From assembly GCA_900696665.1 (NCBI GenBank), contig CAADGY010000442.1, positions 1-51,319 on the forward strand: a DNA stretch of 51,319 nt, read 5' to 3'. Positions 17,669 to 25,722 of this stretch are shown here, piece by piece. Position numbers and translations under genes: made by a program. The notes beneath the pieces are model-generated. The model saw nothing but the letters and a program-made list of their open reading frames with translations. It made no database searches and was not told the origin of the DNA. Within the stretch, counting starts at the first letter, position 1. Each line of letters opens with the position of its first letter. Origin of the DNA: an uncultured Acidobacteriota bacterium. Lineage in GTDB: Bacteria; Acidobacteriota; Terriglobia; Bryobacterales; Bryobacteraceae.

Positions 17669-18607
17669 ATGGCAATGGAACCGGATTTCTACCGGGAATT
17701 AGCGAAGGCGGAATTGCATCTTCATCTGGAAGGTTCAATTGCACCGGCAACACTGCGCGAACTGGCGCCGCAGGTGCCGCTCGAGGAGATCGAACGGCGC
17801 TATCGCTATGCGGACTTCAGCGGGTTCATCGAGAGCTATGTGTGGGTCAACTCATTCCTGAACACTCCCGATGATTATGCCTTTGTGGCGCGCCGCCTGC
17901 TGGAGAGCCTCGCCGCCGAAAATGTCCAGTATGCGGAGATCAACCTCTCGGCCGGCGTTATTCTCTGGAAGCGGATGGACCTGACACGGGTATACGAGGC
18001 GGTGGACGCGGAAGCAGCGCGTTCTTCCGTTGAGGTCCGGTGGATCCTTGACGCGGTCCGGCAGTGGGGACCGGAAAAAGCAATGGAGGTGGCGCGTTTC
18101 GCCGTGGAAAGACGGAAGGACGGCATCGTCGCCTTCGGCATCGGCGGCGACGAAAGCCGCGGCCATTGCGATTGGTTCTCCGATGTATTCGCCTTTGCCA
18201 AAGCAGAGGGCCTGAAACTTGCACCTCACGCGGGCGAGACCTGCGGCCCGGAGTCTGTGTGGAGCGCGCTGCGGCAGGGCGCCGATCGAATCGGCCACGG
18301 AATTCGCGCAGTGGAGGATGCGGAACTGATGCGCGAACTGCGGGAACGCGATATCCCGCTAGAGATCTGCATTTCGAGTAACGTGGCGACGGGCGCAACA
18401 CCCTCGCTCGAAGCGCATCCGATTCGCAAACTCTACGAAGCGGGCGTCCCGATCGTTCTGAACACGGACGACCCGCCGATGTTCCACACCACGCTCAGCC
18501 GCGAATACGAAATTGCGGCGACGCGGTTTGGGTTCTCCCGCACGGAGTTGTCCAGGCTGGCGGCGAACAGCTTCCGCTATGCGTTTGTCAAGCAGGAACC
18601 GCGCTAA
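17669..18607 (+). CDS. adenosine deaminase family protein
   Basis: The product has 312 residues from ATG 17669; ATGs at 17657 and 17675 are alternatives, none with a clear ribosome site. The metal-dependent deaminase motifs are present in order: ELHLHLEGS (HxH zinc ligands) near the N-terminus, LAPHAGETCG (catalytic Glu and His), IGHGIRA, SSNVATGA and LNTDDPPMF (zinc/catalytic Asp). The family covers adenosine deaminase and aminodeoxyfutalosine deaminase of the alternative menaquinone route; I cannot choose between them. The C-terminal KQEPR codons and stop lie inside the left copy of the 19-bp repeat. Without the insertion, the frame would run on through CAA GTC CCA AAC CGT TGA, five residues longer. 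Confidence 0.88.
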   Translation: MAMEPDFYRELAKAELHLHLEGSIAPATLRELAPQVPLEEIERRYRYADFSGFIESYVWVNSFLNTPDDYAFVARRLLESLAAENVQYAEINLSAGVILWKRMDLTRVYEAVDAEAARSSVEVRWILDAVRQWGPEKAMEVARFAVERRKDGIVAFGIGGDESRGHCDWFSDVFAFAKAEGLKLAPHAGETCGPESVWSALRQGADRIGHGIRAVEDAELMRELRERDIPLEICISSNVATGATPSLEAHPIRKLYEAGVPIVLNTDDPPMFHTTLSREYEIAATRFGFSRTELSRLAANSFRYAFVKQEPR

Positions 18608-18608
18608 G
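18590..18608 (+). repeat. left copy of 19-bp direct repeat flanking the R-M remnant
   Basis: AAGCAGGAACCGCGCTAAG. It matches 19750-19768 with a single T/C difference at position 16. It contains the last codons and stop of the adenosine-deaminase-family gene. Confidence 0.85.
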
Positions 18609-18710
18609 CGCCGCTTTGACTGAAAAGAACCCGGTTGCGGCTACACTATTGTTGTTGAGTGTCTATTTGGCCCAGGCTCTCTCGTGGTACGTTCCCACGC
18701 AGATTTTGCC

Positions 18711-19001
18711 GGTTAACAACCCTCAGACCGATATCCCACGCGCCACCACCCGGTGCCATATCCGATCGAACTGGCCGAGCGTCTCGTTAGAATGTTCAGT
18801 TTCGTGGGCGATACTGTCCTCGATCCCTTCATGGGTGCTGAAACTACCACAGTTGCGGCGGCAAGAACGGGGCGCAACAGCTTTGGCTTTGAGATTGATG
18901 AGCACTATCTCGATATGGCGCACAAACGAATCGCGAATGACACTTCATCTTTGTCTAGCACAACCACGATCGATGTTCGAAAGGATAATGCCGCGGCATG
19001 A
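18711..19001 (+). pseudogene. fragment of a beta-class N4/N6 DNA methyltransferase
   Basis: Only the C-terminal quarter of a methyltransferase is present. The stretch PYPIELAERLVRMFSFVGDT followed by VLDPFMGAETTTVAAARTGR and FGFEIDEHYLDMAHKRI matches the end of beta-class enzymes, where motif I (FxGxG) is C-terminal. Upstream, NNPQTDIPRATTR is recognisable in a different frame, so a frameshift lies near 18745. The catalytic DPPY motif and the target-recognition region are absent, and the second Gly of the FMGxG motif reads Glu. The fragment ends in ATGA at 18998-19001, overlapping the endonuclease start, as in intact R-M operons. Bases 18609-18710 are not recognisable. Confidence 0.8.
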
Positions 19002-19729
19002 GGCTCCAGCCTCGGATTGACGAGGGTCTTCAGACTGCTGTTAAGCACTTCTGGAACACTCGTGAAACGCAGGCCCAAAGACAAGGCGCGTTGTCGGGCA
19101 CCAAAGATGCAGGAAACCGATCCGCTGTCACCGGCGGTGCGCAAATGAATGGTTTTATTAATTTGGTTCGCGACCTACTCCGTGATACCGGTCTTTCGGA
19201 AGCCTATATCCATTGCAAAAAGCGCCTGGAACTCCCTGGTTGATATAGGCCTGAGAAGAAATGGGGCCTTCTTGTCGTCATGAACAACCAACTGCTTGCA
19301 GCTATCGAATTTAAGTCTCAGGTTGGATCTTTCGGCAACAATTATAATAACCGGACGGAAGAAGCGATCGGGAGTGCCGCTGACATATGGGCGGCATATC
19401 GGGAAGGAGCCTTCAGACCCTCTGTTCGGCCTTGGTTGGGCTATCTGATGTTACTCGAGGATGCTCCCCAATCGGTTGCTCCGATAAAATCTCGAGAGCC
19501 GCACTTCCAGGTGTTTCCTTAGTTTGTGAACGCATCATACGCGAAACGCTATGAAATCCTGCTAACGAAACTCGTCCGAGAGCGGATGTATGACGCAGCA
19601 GCCTATCTGATGTCGAATGCTGTTGATGGCCCGGACGGCTTGTACCGGGAACCTGCGGCGGAGCTAACTTTCAACAACTTCATGGTGTCGCTTCTCGCGA
19701 GCGCCATCGCGGTCGCCAAGACGCACTAA
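18998..19729 (+). pseudogene. XhoI/PaeR7I-family type II restriction endonuclease with two in-frame stops
   Basis: A single frame of 244 codons, close to the roughly 246 residues of XhoI and PaeR7I, is interrupted by TGA at 19241-19243 and TAG at 19520-19522. Reading through gives one continuous family sequence: GGAQMNGFINLVRDL, LELPG-stop-YRPEKKWGL, LLAAIEFKSQVGSFGNNYNN, RTEEAIGSAADIWAAYREG, PHFQVFP-stop-FVNASYAKRYEIL. The PD-(D/E)xK site keeps EFK (Glu at 19307-19309, Lys at 19313-19315), but the residue where I expect the catalytic Asp, after KKW, is Gly (19265-19267). Family members cut CTCGAG. The stops are most simply explained as Trp (TGG to TGA) and Glu (GAG to TAG) changes. No enzyme of full length can be made without readthrough. 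Confidence 0.88.
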
Positions 19730-19747
19730 TCATAGGGTTAGAGATTC

Positions 19748-21196
19748 TTAAGCAGGAACCGCGCCAAGTCCCAAACCGTTGATCAATTCCGTGTGCACCG
19801 TCCCGTCGCGCACGTCGAAGATCCCCGGGAAGCGTTTCTCCCAGGCGTCGTTCGCAGCCGGGCAGTACTGGCGGCTGTTCGCTTCGATGGCCGCGACACC
19901 CGGAACGTGCGCCGCAATACCCGCGGAATGGATGAGCGAAGCCCCTGGGCACGTCAGGTCCTGTACACAGAGGAACATTTTGTACTTCTGCGCGGCCGCG
20001 GCCATGAGAAGCGCCTGCGCCTGTCCTTTGCACGCCTTTAGCGCTGCGCCCGTATACCCCATCTCGCGAGCGAGCAGCAGGTTCTCCAGATCTGTCAAGG
20101 ATTCATCGATCACCACCGGCCGCAGTTTTGAAGCCTTATGCATTACGTTGGAGCGATGCGCCTTGAGATCCCGCGCCGTCGGCTGTTCAATATACTGGAT
20201 ACGTCCGAAAGCAGCGGGAGCTTTCTCCTTCACCTGTCTCAGGAAATCGAGAAGATAAGTAACGTTCGGACAACGCTCGTTGAAGTCCGCCGAATAATAC
20301 CAGGTCTTTACACCACGTTTCCGCTGCGTTTCTGTAGTCGCGCGGTCCACTGCCAGCACGCGGTTCACATCCCAGCTCAAGTCGTCTCCGTTCAGCTTGA
20401 TCTTGATGTGGGTTAGCCCGCTGTATTCGATCCACTCAGGTAGCGTTTCCGGAAGATTATCATTGAGGCGCTTCTGGATGTCCGATTCCGTGATCGGGTC
20501 AAGCGCTCCCACCAGATGATAGAGCGGCATCCGGCTTTTTGGTTTCTTCAGAACATACTGCTGAAGATACTCGCCTTTGAATTCCGGCCCGAGATAGTGC
20601 GAAAGGTCATGCGTCATCAAGTCGGATCCATAGATGTCATAAGCGCTGCGCCGGTGCAGTTTTCCGAACGCGTCGTGAATGGCCGCATCAAACGGGCTTG
20701 CCACGACGAGAGTAGCCAGTTTCGGAATAGGAGCTTTCAACTTCTGCCGGCGCGACTCCTCCTCCGCAGCGCTCAGATACAGTGGCTCCAGAGTAACGTT
20801 GATGTCCACGGGATGCCGTGTTTCGTTGTAATCAGCAGTGATTTTGGCCACCCTCTCCGACAGGCCCTTCATGGCGTTCAGGGTGACCTCGTACGGCATG
20901 TCCTTTGAAGGAAACGCCCAGATGTTTCCCAGGGGCATAGAGCCAAAGCCCTTCGCACTGCGGCCACTCGCAGTCTCGACAACACAATCGACATTCAGCA
21001 AGGTCACGCGGTCTACGGGTGTGCCGCCAAACTTGATGGGCGTTCGATACAGGTAGTCTTCGTATCCGAACTTCACTTCCTTGATGCGCACGTCGGTCGA
21101 CTTGGGCGCCGCAAGAAGCGCCGGGAATCCCAAAACGGACGACGCGCTGAAAGCGCGAAGAAAGCCGCGGCGAGGAATATGCTGCATAGGCTCCAT
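19748..21196 (-). CDS. exported enolase-superfamily (mandelate racemase/muconate lactonizing) enzyme
   Basis: The protein has 482 residues. The N-terminus has a twin-arginine signal (RRGFLRAFSASS, hydrophobic stretch to LLAAP), so the folded enzyme is probably exported. The enolase-superfamily active site is readable: K265-x-K267 (HIKIKLNG), metal ligands Asp304 (YSADFNE), Glu337 (IEQPT) and Asp364 or Glu365 (VVIDES). These enzymes abstract a proton alpha to a carboxylate; the substrate (sugar acid, dipeptide or other) is not clear. It is longer than the usual 350-400 residues, with extra sequence between the capping domain and the barrel. Its last codons lie in the right copy of the 19-bp repeat. 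A start at the second Met (MQHIPRR) is also possible. Confidence 0.83.
   Translation of the reverse strand: MEPMQHIPRRGFLRAFSASSVLGFPALLAAPKSTDVRIKEVKFGYEDYLYRTPIKFGGTPVDRVTLLNVDCVVETASGRSAKGFGSMPLGNIWAFPSKDMPYEVTLNAMKGLSERVAKITADYNETRHPVDINVTLEPLYLSAAEEESRRQKLKAPIPKLATLVVASPFDAAIHDAFGKLHRRSAYDIYGSDLMTHDLSHYLGPEFKGEYLQQYVLKKPKSRMPLYHLVGALDPITESDIQKRLNDNLPETLPEWIEYSGLTHIKIKLNGDDLSWDVNRVLAVDRATTETQRKRGVKTWYYSADFNERCPNVTYLLDFLRQVKEKAPAAFGRIQYIEQPTARDLKAHRSNVMHKASKLRPVVIDESLTDLENLLLAREMGYTGAALKACKGQAQALLMAAAAQKYKMFLCVQDLTCPGASLIHSAGIAAHVPGVAAIEANSRQYCPAANDAWEKRFPGIFDVRDGTVHTELINGLGLGAVPA
19750..19768 (+). repeat. right copy of 19-bp direct repeat flanking the R-M remnant
   Basis: AAGCAGGAACCGCGCCAAG. 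It matches 18590-18608 at 18 of 19 positions. On the minus strand it encodes the last residues (LGAVPA) and lies next to the stop of the enolase-superfamily gene. Confidence 0.85.
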
Positions 21197-21357
21197 TATC
21201 GTATGGAACTCGCATGCCGATGCTGGTGTCTATTAGCGTGTAAAAGGAAGGCGCAACATGATCTTCCAAACGGTCTCGCGAGCCTGAACATCGCCGGCGG
21301 CGCCGCCGCGAACTTTCAAGAAATCTGAACCGGTAGTGACGAGCAGAAAGGAGTGGT

Positions 21358-22131
21358 GTGTCTATGTTCGAGCAGGCTTTATTGGATGAGACTGTCAGAA
21401 CCAACCGGCCGTGGACTACACTGGTTTCGCTGGTTGGACAAACGGGATTAGTCGGGATCCTGTTACTTGTGCCGCTGATCTTCACCGATGCCTTGCCGCG
21501 AGCGGAGCTTTCCAACCTGCTCATGATGCCGGCGCCTCCTCCCGCCGCTCCTCCACCGCCACCGCCGGCGGAGATGGTGCAAAAAGTAGCCAAGGTGATT
21601 CCGCGGCAGTTTGCCGACTCCCGTCTCATGGCGCCGCGCGCGGTACCGGAAAAGATTGCCCTGATCGTCGAGGAAGAATTGCCCCCGGCCGTCTCCGGCG
21701 TCGTTGGAGGCGTCGAGGGCGGAGTTCCGGGTGGGATGCTGCATGGAGTCATCGGAGCCGTTGTGGACGCAGCCTCCTCGCACGCAGCCGTGCTCCCTCC
21801 GCCGCCTCCGCCACCGGTTGTGGTAAAGAGGCCCACGCCACCGCAGCGCATCAAAGTCGGCGGCAACGTGCAGGAAGCGAAGCTGATTAGAAGAGTGATC
21901 CCGTCCTACCCGCTGCTCGCCCGCCAGGCGCGGGTCGGTGGCATTGTGCAGTTAATTGGCGTGATCACAAAAGAGGGAGTTGTGGCGCAGCTACAGGTTG
22001 TCAGCGGGCACCCCTTGCTGGTAGGCGCGGCGCTCGATGCCGTGCGGCAGTGGGTTTATGAGCCGACGTTGCTGAATGGCGACAAAGTGGAGGTGATTGC
22101 GCCAATCACCGTGAACTTCATCCTCCAGTGA
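21358..22131 (+). CDS. TonB-family energy transducer-like protein
   Basis: The product has 257 residues from GTG 21358, or 255 from ATG 21364; AAAGGAG at 21347-21353 serves either. One transmembrane helix (residues about 22-42) anchors it, followed by proline-rich runs (APPPAAPPPPPP near residue 60, PPPPPPPVVV near 145) that would span the periplasm. The C-terminal 80 residues are a TonB C-terminal domain (RRVIPSYPLLARQARVGGIV ... WVYEPTLLNG). It transmits energy to outer-membrane receptors such as the one in this window. No exbB or exbD is adjacent. Confidence 0.85.
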   Translation: MSMFEQALLDETVRTNRPWTTLVSLVGQTGLVGILLLVPLIFTDALPRAELSNLLMMPAPPPAAPPPPPPAEMVQKVAKVIPRQFADSRLMAPRAVPEKIALIVEEELPPAVSGVVGGVEGGVPGGMLHGVIGAVVDAASSHAAVLPPPPPPPVVVKRPTPPQRIKVGGNVQEAKLIRRVIPSYPLLARQARVGGIVQLIGVITKEGVVAQLQVVSGHPLLVGAALDAVRQWVYEPTLLNGDKVEVIAPITVNFILQ

Positions 22132-22138
22132 CACTCCG

Positions 22139-22167
22139 GAGGGGGGCGGCACGGAGCCGCCTCCCTC
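22139..22167. terminator. stem-loop between convergent tonB-like gene and hpt
   Basis: The arm 22139-22150 pairs with 22156-22167 around a 5-base loop, with one mismatch in a very GC-rich stem. No T-run follows on either side, and the right arm touches the hpt stop codon. It may act as a shared terminator or a transcript-end stabiliser. Confidence 0.45.
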
Positions 22168-22718
22168 TATGAGCCTGCCTTCTCCGGATTCATCACCGCG
22201 ATGTAATCCAGATTGCGGTAAAGCTGCCGGTAGTCGAGGCCGAAGCCGACGACGAACCGGTCGGGGATTTCGAAGCAGCGAAATTCAACCGGCACCTGCA
22301 CGATGCGGCGGGAAGTCCGGTCGAGAAGCGTGCAGATGGAGATGGAATTCGGCCCGCGCCCGGCTAGGGTTTGCAGAAGATACCGGGCTGTGAGGCCGGT
22401 ATCCACAATATCTTCGACAAGCAGCACGTCTTCGTCCTGGATCATGTCATCGAGATCTTTGGAAATCCTGACAACTCCTCCACCCGCTTTCTGCGATCCG
22501 AAGCTCGAAATGGCGAGGAAATCGATTTTCACGGGGATATCGATTTCCCGCGCCAATGCGGTTAAGAAGAAAACCGATCCCTTCAGTACGGCGATCAGCT
22601 TCAGATGCCGGCCTCTGTAGCGCTCAGAGATCTCAGCCGCAACCTCGCCGATCCGGGAGCGGATCTGCTCTTCCGTGAAAAGGATTCGTTCAATACCGGA
22701 AGGGGCCGGCTTGCTCAT
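22167..22718 (-). CDS. hpt: hypoxanthine phosphoribosyltransferase
   Basis: The protein has 183 residues, the normal size. The PRPP-binding motif VLLVEDIVDTGLTARYLL is intact, and the early IAVLKGSVFFLTALAREI segment and late VGFGLDYRQLYRNLDYIAV segment fit bacterial Hpt. It converts hypoxanthine and guanine to IMP and GMP in purine salvage (cytosol). Its ATG overlaps the stop of the upstream kinase-like gene by 4 bases (ATGA, 22715-22718), so the two are coupled. Confidence 0.95.
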   Translation of the reverse strand: MSKPAPSGIERILFTEEQIRSRIGEVAAEISERYRGRHLKLIAVLKGSVFFLTALAREIDIPVKIDFLAISSFGSQKAGGGVVRISKDLDDMIQDEDVLLVEDIVDTGLTARYLLQTLAGRGPNSISICTLLDRTSRRIVQVPVEFRCFEIPDRFVVGFGLDYRQLYRNLDYIAVMNPEKAGS

Positions 22719-23668
22719 TGCTTCGTCACTCGCTCACCCAAGCCGTATTTGAATACGAGGTCTTGAAAATCTTTCTGGTAAAACACCTGTATGTTCACAT
22801 CGGGATATAGCGTCTTCAGCAATTTCACTTTACGGTTCTTTCGGGTGACAAGCGATTGCTTCATCGTGGTCAGCTCGACATAGAGGTTGAACTCGGGCAG
22901 GTAGAAATCGGGCGTAAACGCCTCGATGACGTTGCCGTTCTTGTCCCAACGAATCGGAAAGCTCTTGGGCTCGTATTTCCATGCTACGCGATAGAAATCG
23001 AGGACATTGGCAAAAACCTCCTCACTCGGGTGGCCGAAGGCTCGCCGCTTGAGTTCGGCGTGTCCGATGGGAGTAATCCCGTGTTTGGCAAGCTCGAGGC
23101 GCACCTGGAACTGAAGTTGCGCTTCGGCGGAAGCACCCAGCAACCCGTGATCGAAAACACCTTTCACACGCGCGGCAGTCTCCATGATCTCGGCCATCTC
23201 TTCCGCTTCGAGCCCGTCGGCGTTCAAAACAAGATCGAAGAGGTGAGGCGGCGTGGTGGCCCTGCCGAATTTCCGCTTTCTTTCCGCACGCTGCTTCAGT
23301 TGACATTCGCGCAACTGCCTTCTCGCATCGGGGCGGGTAAGCCCGCCATCGAGCATCAGATTGCCAGTCCGGCGCGGTTCGGGAGCATCGACGTGAACCC
23401 TCAAAACACCGGGATAATGTTTGAACAACGTCTCGGCGCCAAGCAGGCAAACGACGACGTGATGCTGGGTGGCGATGCGCGCGACAATAGAAGACACTAC
23501 GTACGGGTACGCCTTGTCCGGAATGGCGATTTGCGGTCCGAACTCTTCGATCAACATGCCGGCAAGAGACGACCCGGTTACAAACTCGCAACGAAGCCGC
23601 TGAGCCGTAAGGCGCCCCGCCTCTTCAAACCTGCACCCCGGTTCACCGGAGACGGTTATCAACCCCAT
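22715..23668 (-). CDS. cytidylate-kinase-like protein with C-terminal nuclease-like domain
   Basis: I start the gene at ATG 23668 (317 residues; the frame is open to 23722), because MGLITVSGEPGCRFEEAGRL matches the beginning of cytidylate-kinase-like proteins. The P-loop lysine of true kinases is not evident (GEPGCRFEE), so activity is doubtful. Residues about 110-155 hold an Arg/Lys-rich lid-like stretch. The C-terminal 90 residues (FTPDFYLPEFNLYVELTTMK, then NRKVKLLKTLYPDVNIQVFY) have the strand-helix-strand pattern and D...E-x-T/K spacing of PD-(D/E)xK-type nucleases. This fusion is unusual. It overlaps hpt, so a link to nucleotide metabolism is possible. Confidence 0.65.
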   Translation of the reverse strand: MGLITVSGEPGCRFEEAGRLTAQRLRCEFVTGSSLAGMLIEEFGPQIAIPDKAYPYVVSSIVARIATQHHVVVCLLGAETLFKHYPGVLRVHVDAPEPRRTGNLMLDGGLTRPDARRQLRECQLKQRAERKRKFGRATTPPHLFDLVLNADGLEAEEMAEIMETAARVKGVFDHGLLGASAEAQLQFQVRLELAKHGITPIGHAELKRRAFGHPSEEVFANVLDFYRVAWKYEPKSFPIRWDKNGNVIEAFTPDFYLPEFNLYVELTTMKQSLVTRKNRKVKLLKTLYPDVNIQVFYQKDFQDLVFKYGLGERVTKQ

Positions 23669-23688
23669 TCGTCTGTTATCGTACCAAC

Positions 23689-25689
23689 ATGATTCGTATT
23701 TTGGTCCTGTTTCTTGGCGCACTGGCGTTCGCCCAAACAGAGAACACCGCCCTTCGCTCCATGGAAGAGAGCAAGGCAGCCGTAACCGCCTACCTTAAAC
23801 GATGTGCTCGCCGCATTACAGACCGCGCGGCCACGGAAATCCGTACTCGCGAACAGTGGGAGCGTGTACGCGCCCGGCGTCTCGAAGAAATGCGCGATAT
23901 GCTCGGCCTGCTGCCCTGGCCGGAACGTACCCCGCTGAACATAAGAATCACGAACACGCTGGATAAGAGCTCCTACGTCATCGAGAACATCGCCTTCGAG
24001 AGCGTCCCGAAATTCTACGTAACGGCAAATCTATATCTACCGAAGAACCATCCGGGGAAGGCGCCGGCGGTGATCTACGTTTGCGGCCATGCCATGGAAC
24101 CGCACGGCTCCAAGGCCGCATACCAGCGCCACGGCATCTCGCTTGCGAAGAACGGATATGCGGCGATGATCATCGATCCGATCCAGATCGCCGAGACGTT
24201 TGGCGTCCATCACGGCATCTATTCCCAGGAGATGTACGACTGGTACTCGCGCGGCTACACGCCCGCGGGAGTGGAAGTCTGGAACGCCATGCGTGCCATC
24301 GATTATCTCGAGACGCGGCCGGAAATCGATGTGGATCGTATCGGGATGACCGGCCGCTCCGGGGGCGCCGCCATGACGTGGTTCACTGCCGCCGTGGACC
24401 CGCGCGTGAAAGTCGCCGCGCCGGTGATGGGAATCAGCACCTATGCCGCAAATGTTCAATTGAACACGCAACGCGGGCACTGCGATTGTATGTTCACGAT
24501 TAACGCCTCGCTGCACGACATGATGCACCAGGGAGCGCTGATCGCACCGCGCCCGCTGCTGATGGCGCATGGCAAACTCGACAATCTCTTTCCCGTTCCC
24601 GGCTATGAGGAGTTTGAAGCGAAGGTTGGCGGCCTCTATTCCAGTTACGGCGAACGCGCCGGTTTCCGGAACATTGTTGTCGAAACCGGCCACCAGGATT
24701 CGGATTTTCTGCGCGAAGAGGTAATCCGCTGGTTCGACCGCTATCTGATGCGCATCCCCGAACGCAAGCTCGACATGGACTACAGCAATGCGGCGCCGGA
24801 AAGCCTGGCGGTGTTCCCCGCAGGTCCACCGGACGATGCACAAAACTATCGCATTCAGGACACGTTTCTGCCGACGCCGCAGTTGCAGCGATACGCGAAC
24901 CAGGCCGCATGGGAAACCCATCGTGCGGGAGTCCTCCAGACCCTGCGCAGCAAAGTGTTCGCGGCATTTCCGGAAATGCCGGTTGACTTGACTGTAAGGC
25001 GTGTGTCTCCGGAACCACCGCGGCGCGACCAGGAACTCGACTTCGAATCCGAAGAAGGAATTATGGTACGCACTGTGTATCGCAGGCATGAGAAACCCGG
25101 AAAGCACCCGGCGCTTCTGTACGTCGCCTCGGACGGCGAAGACGCCCGCTCCATCGATGCGGTCTTCCGCTCGATTGCGCCCCGAATGGTTGTGTATCCC
25201 AGAGGTGTGGGGGAGATCCCGTGGCCGAAGAGCTTCTGGAAAGATACTCTGCGCAACGCGATGCACGTGGGGCACACGGTGGATTCCATGCGGCTGTGGG
25301 ACGTGATGTGCGCCGTACAGGTGCTGCGGCTCCAGGATGACGTGGACCCGGGACGCATTATGGTTGTTGGCCGTGGCGTCTCGGGAGCGCTGGGTCTTTA
25401 TGCCGCCGTTCTCGATCCACAAATCCACCAGGTGACGTTGATCGATCCTCCTGTCACACACGTCCAGGGACCAATCTTCCTGAACGTGCTTCGCTATCTC
25501 GACCTGCCGGAGGCGGCGGCGATGATCGCACCCCGCCACTTGAATTTCTACGCGCGCATTCCCAAAGAGTTTGAAAGCGCGCGACAGGTCTTCCAGCTCT
25601 ATGGAAAGCCAGAGAACCTGTTTCTGACAATGAACTTCGACAAAATTCTGGCAGGACGTTACGATCACCGGTTCGCATCCGGGCTATAA
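23689..25689 (+). CDS. secreted alpha/beta-hydrolase (acetyl xylan esterase-like), two-lobed
   Basis: The product has 666 residues with a short signal peptide (MIRILVLFLGALAFAQ). The first half is an alpha/beta hydrolase: the oxyanion region PAVIYVCGHA, nucleophile Ser in GMTGRSGGAAM, Asp in HGKLDNLFPV and His in ETGHQDSDF. The second half (residues about 470-640) repeats a hydrolase-like fold (ALLYVASDGED, MVVGRGVSGALG) but I see no clear acid and base, so it may be a degenerate lobe. Related two-part esterases act on acetylated plant or algal polysaccharides. It is divergent from the kinase-like gene with only 20 bases between starts. Substrate unknown. Confidence 0.75.
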   Translation: MIRILVLFLGALAFAQTENTALRSMEESKAAVTAYLKRCARRITDRAATEIRTREQWERVRARRLEEMRDMLGLLPWPERTPLNIRITNTLDKSSYVIENIAFESVPKFYVTANLYLPKNHPGKAPAVIYVCGHAMEPHGSKAAYQRHGISLAKNGYAAMIIDPIQIAETFGVHHGIYSQEMYDWYSRGYTPAGVEVWNAMRAIDYLETRPEIDVDRIGMTGRSGGAAMTWFTAAVDPRVKVAAPVMGISTYAANVQLNTQRGHCDCMFTINASLHDMMHQGALIAPRPLLMAHGKLDNLFPVPGYEEFEAKVGGLYSSYGERAGFRNIVVETGHQDSDFLREEVIRWFDRYLMRIPERKLDMDYSNAAPESLAVFPAGPPDDAQNYRIQDTFLPTPQLQRYANQAAWETHRAGVLQTLRSKVFAAFPEMPVDLTVRRVSPEPPRRDQELDFESEEGIMVRTVYRRHEKPGKHPALLYVASDGEDARSIDAVFRSIAPRMVVYPRGVGEIPWPKSFWKDTLRNAMHVGHTVDSMRLWDVMCAVQVLRLQDDVDPGRIMVVGRGVSGALGLYAAVLDPQIHQVTLIDPPVTHVQGPIFLNVLRYLDLPEAAAMIAPRHLNFYARIPKEFESARQVFQLYGKPENLFLTMNFDKILAGRYDHRFASGL

Positions 25690-25722
25690 AAACGGTACAA
25701 ATCCGTGTGATATAGTGAAGCC

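Noticed and set aside
18616..18740. Independent small gene starting at 18616
   Set aside because: Its translation runs into the out-of-frame methyltransferase remnant (NNPQTDIPRATTR); the first 30 residues match nothing and there is no ribosome site.
19241..19522. Stop-codon recoding (selenocysteine or programmed readthrough) in the endonuclease gene
   Set aside because: The stops sit where ordinary Trp and Glu are expected, no SECIS-like hairpin was noticed after the TGA, and the partner methyltransferase is also broken; decay is simpler.
24037..25668. 543-codon minus-strand open frame inside the esterase gene
   Set aside because: Low-complexity His/Arg-rich translation typical of antisense of a GC-rich gene; the plus frame has hydrolase catalytic motifs and a signal peptide.
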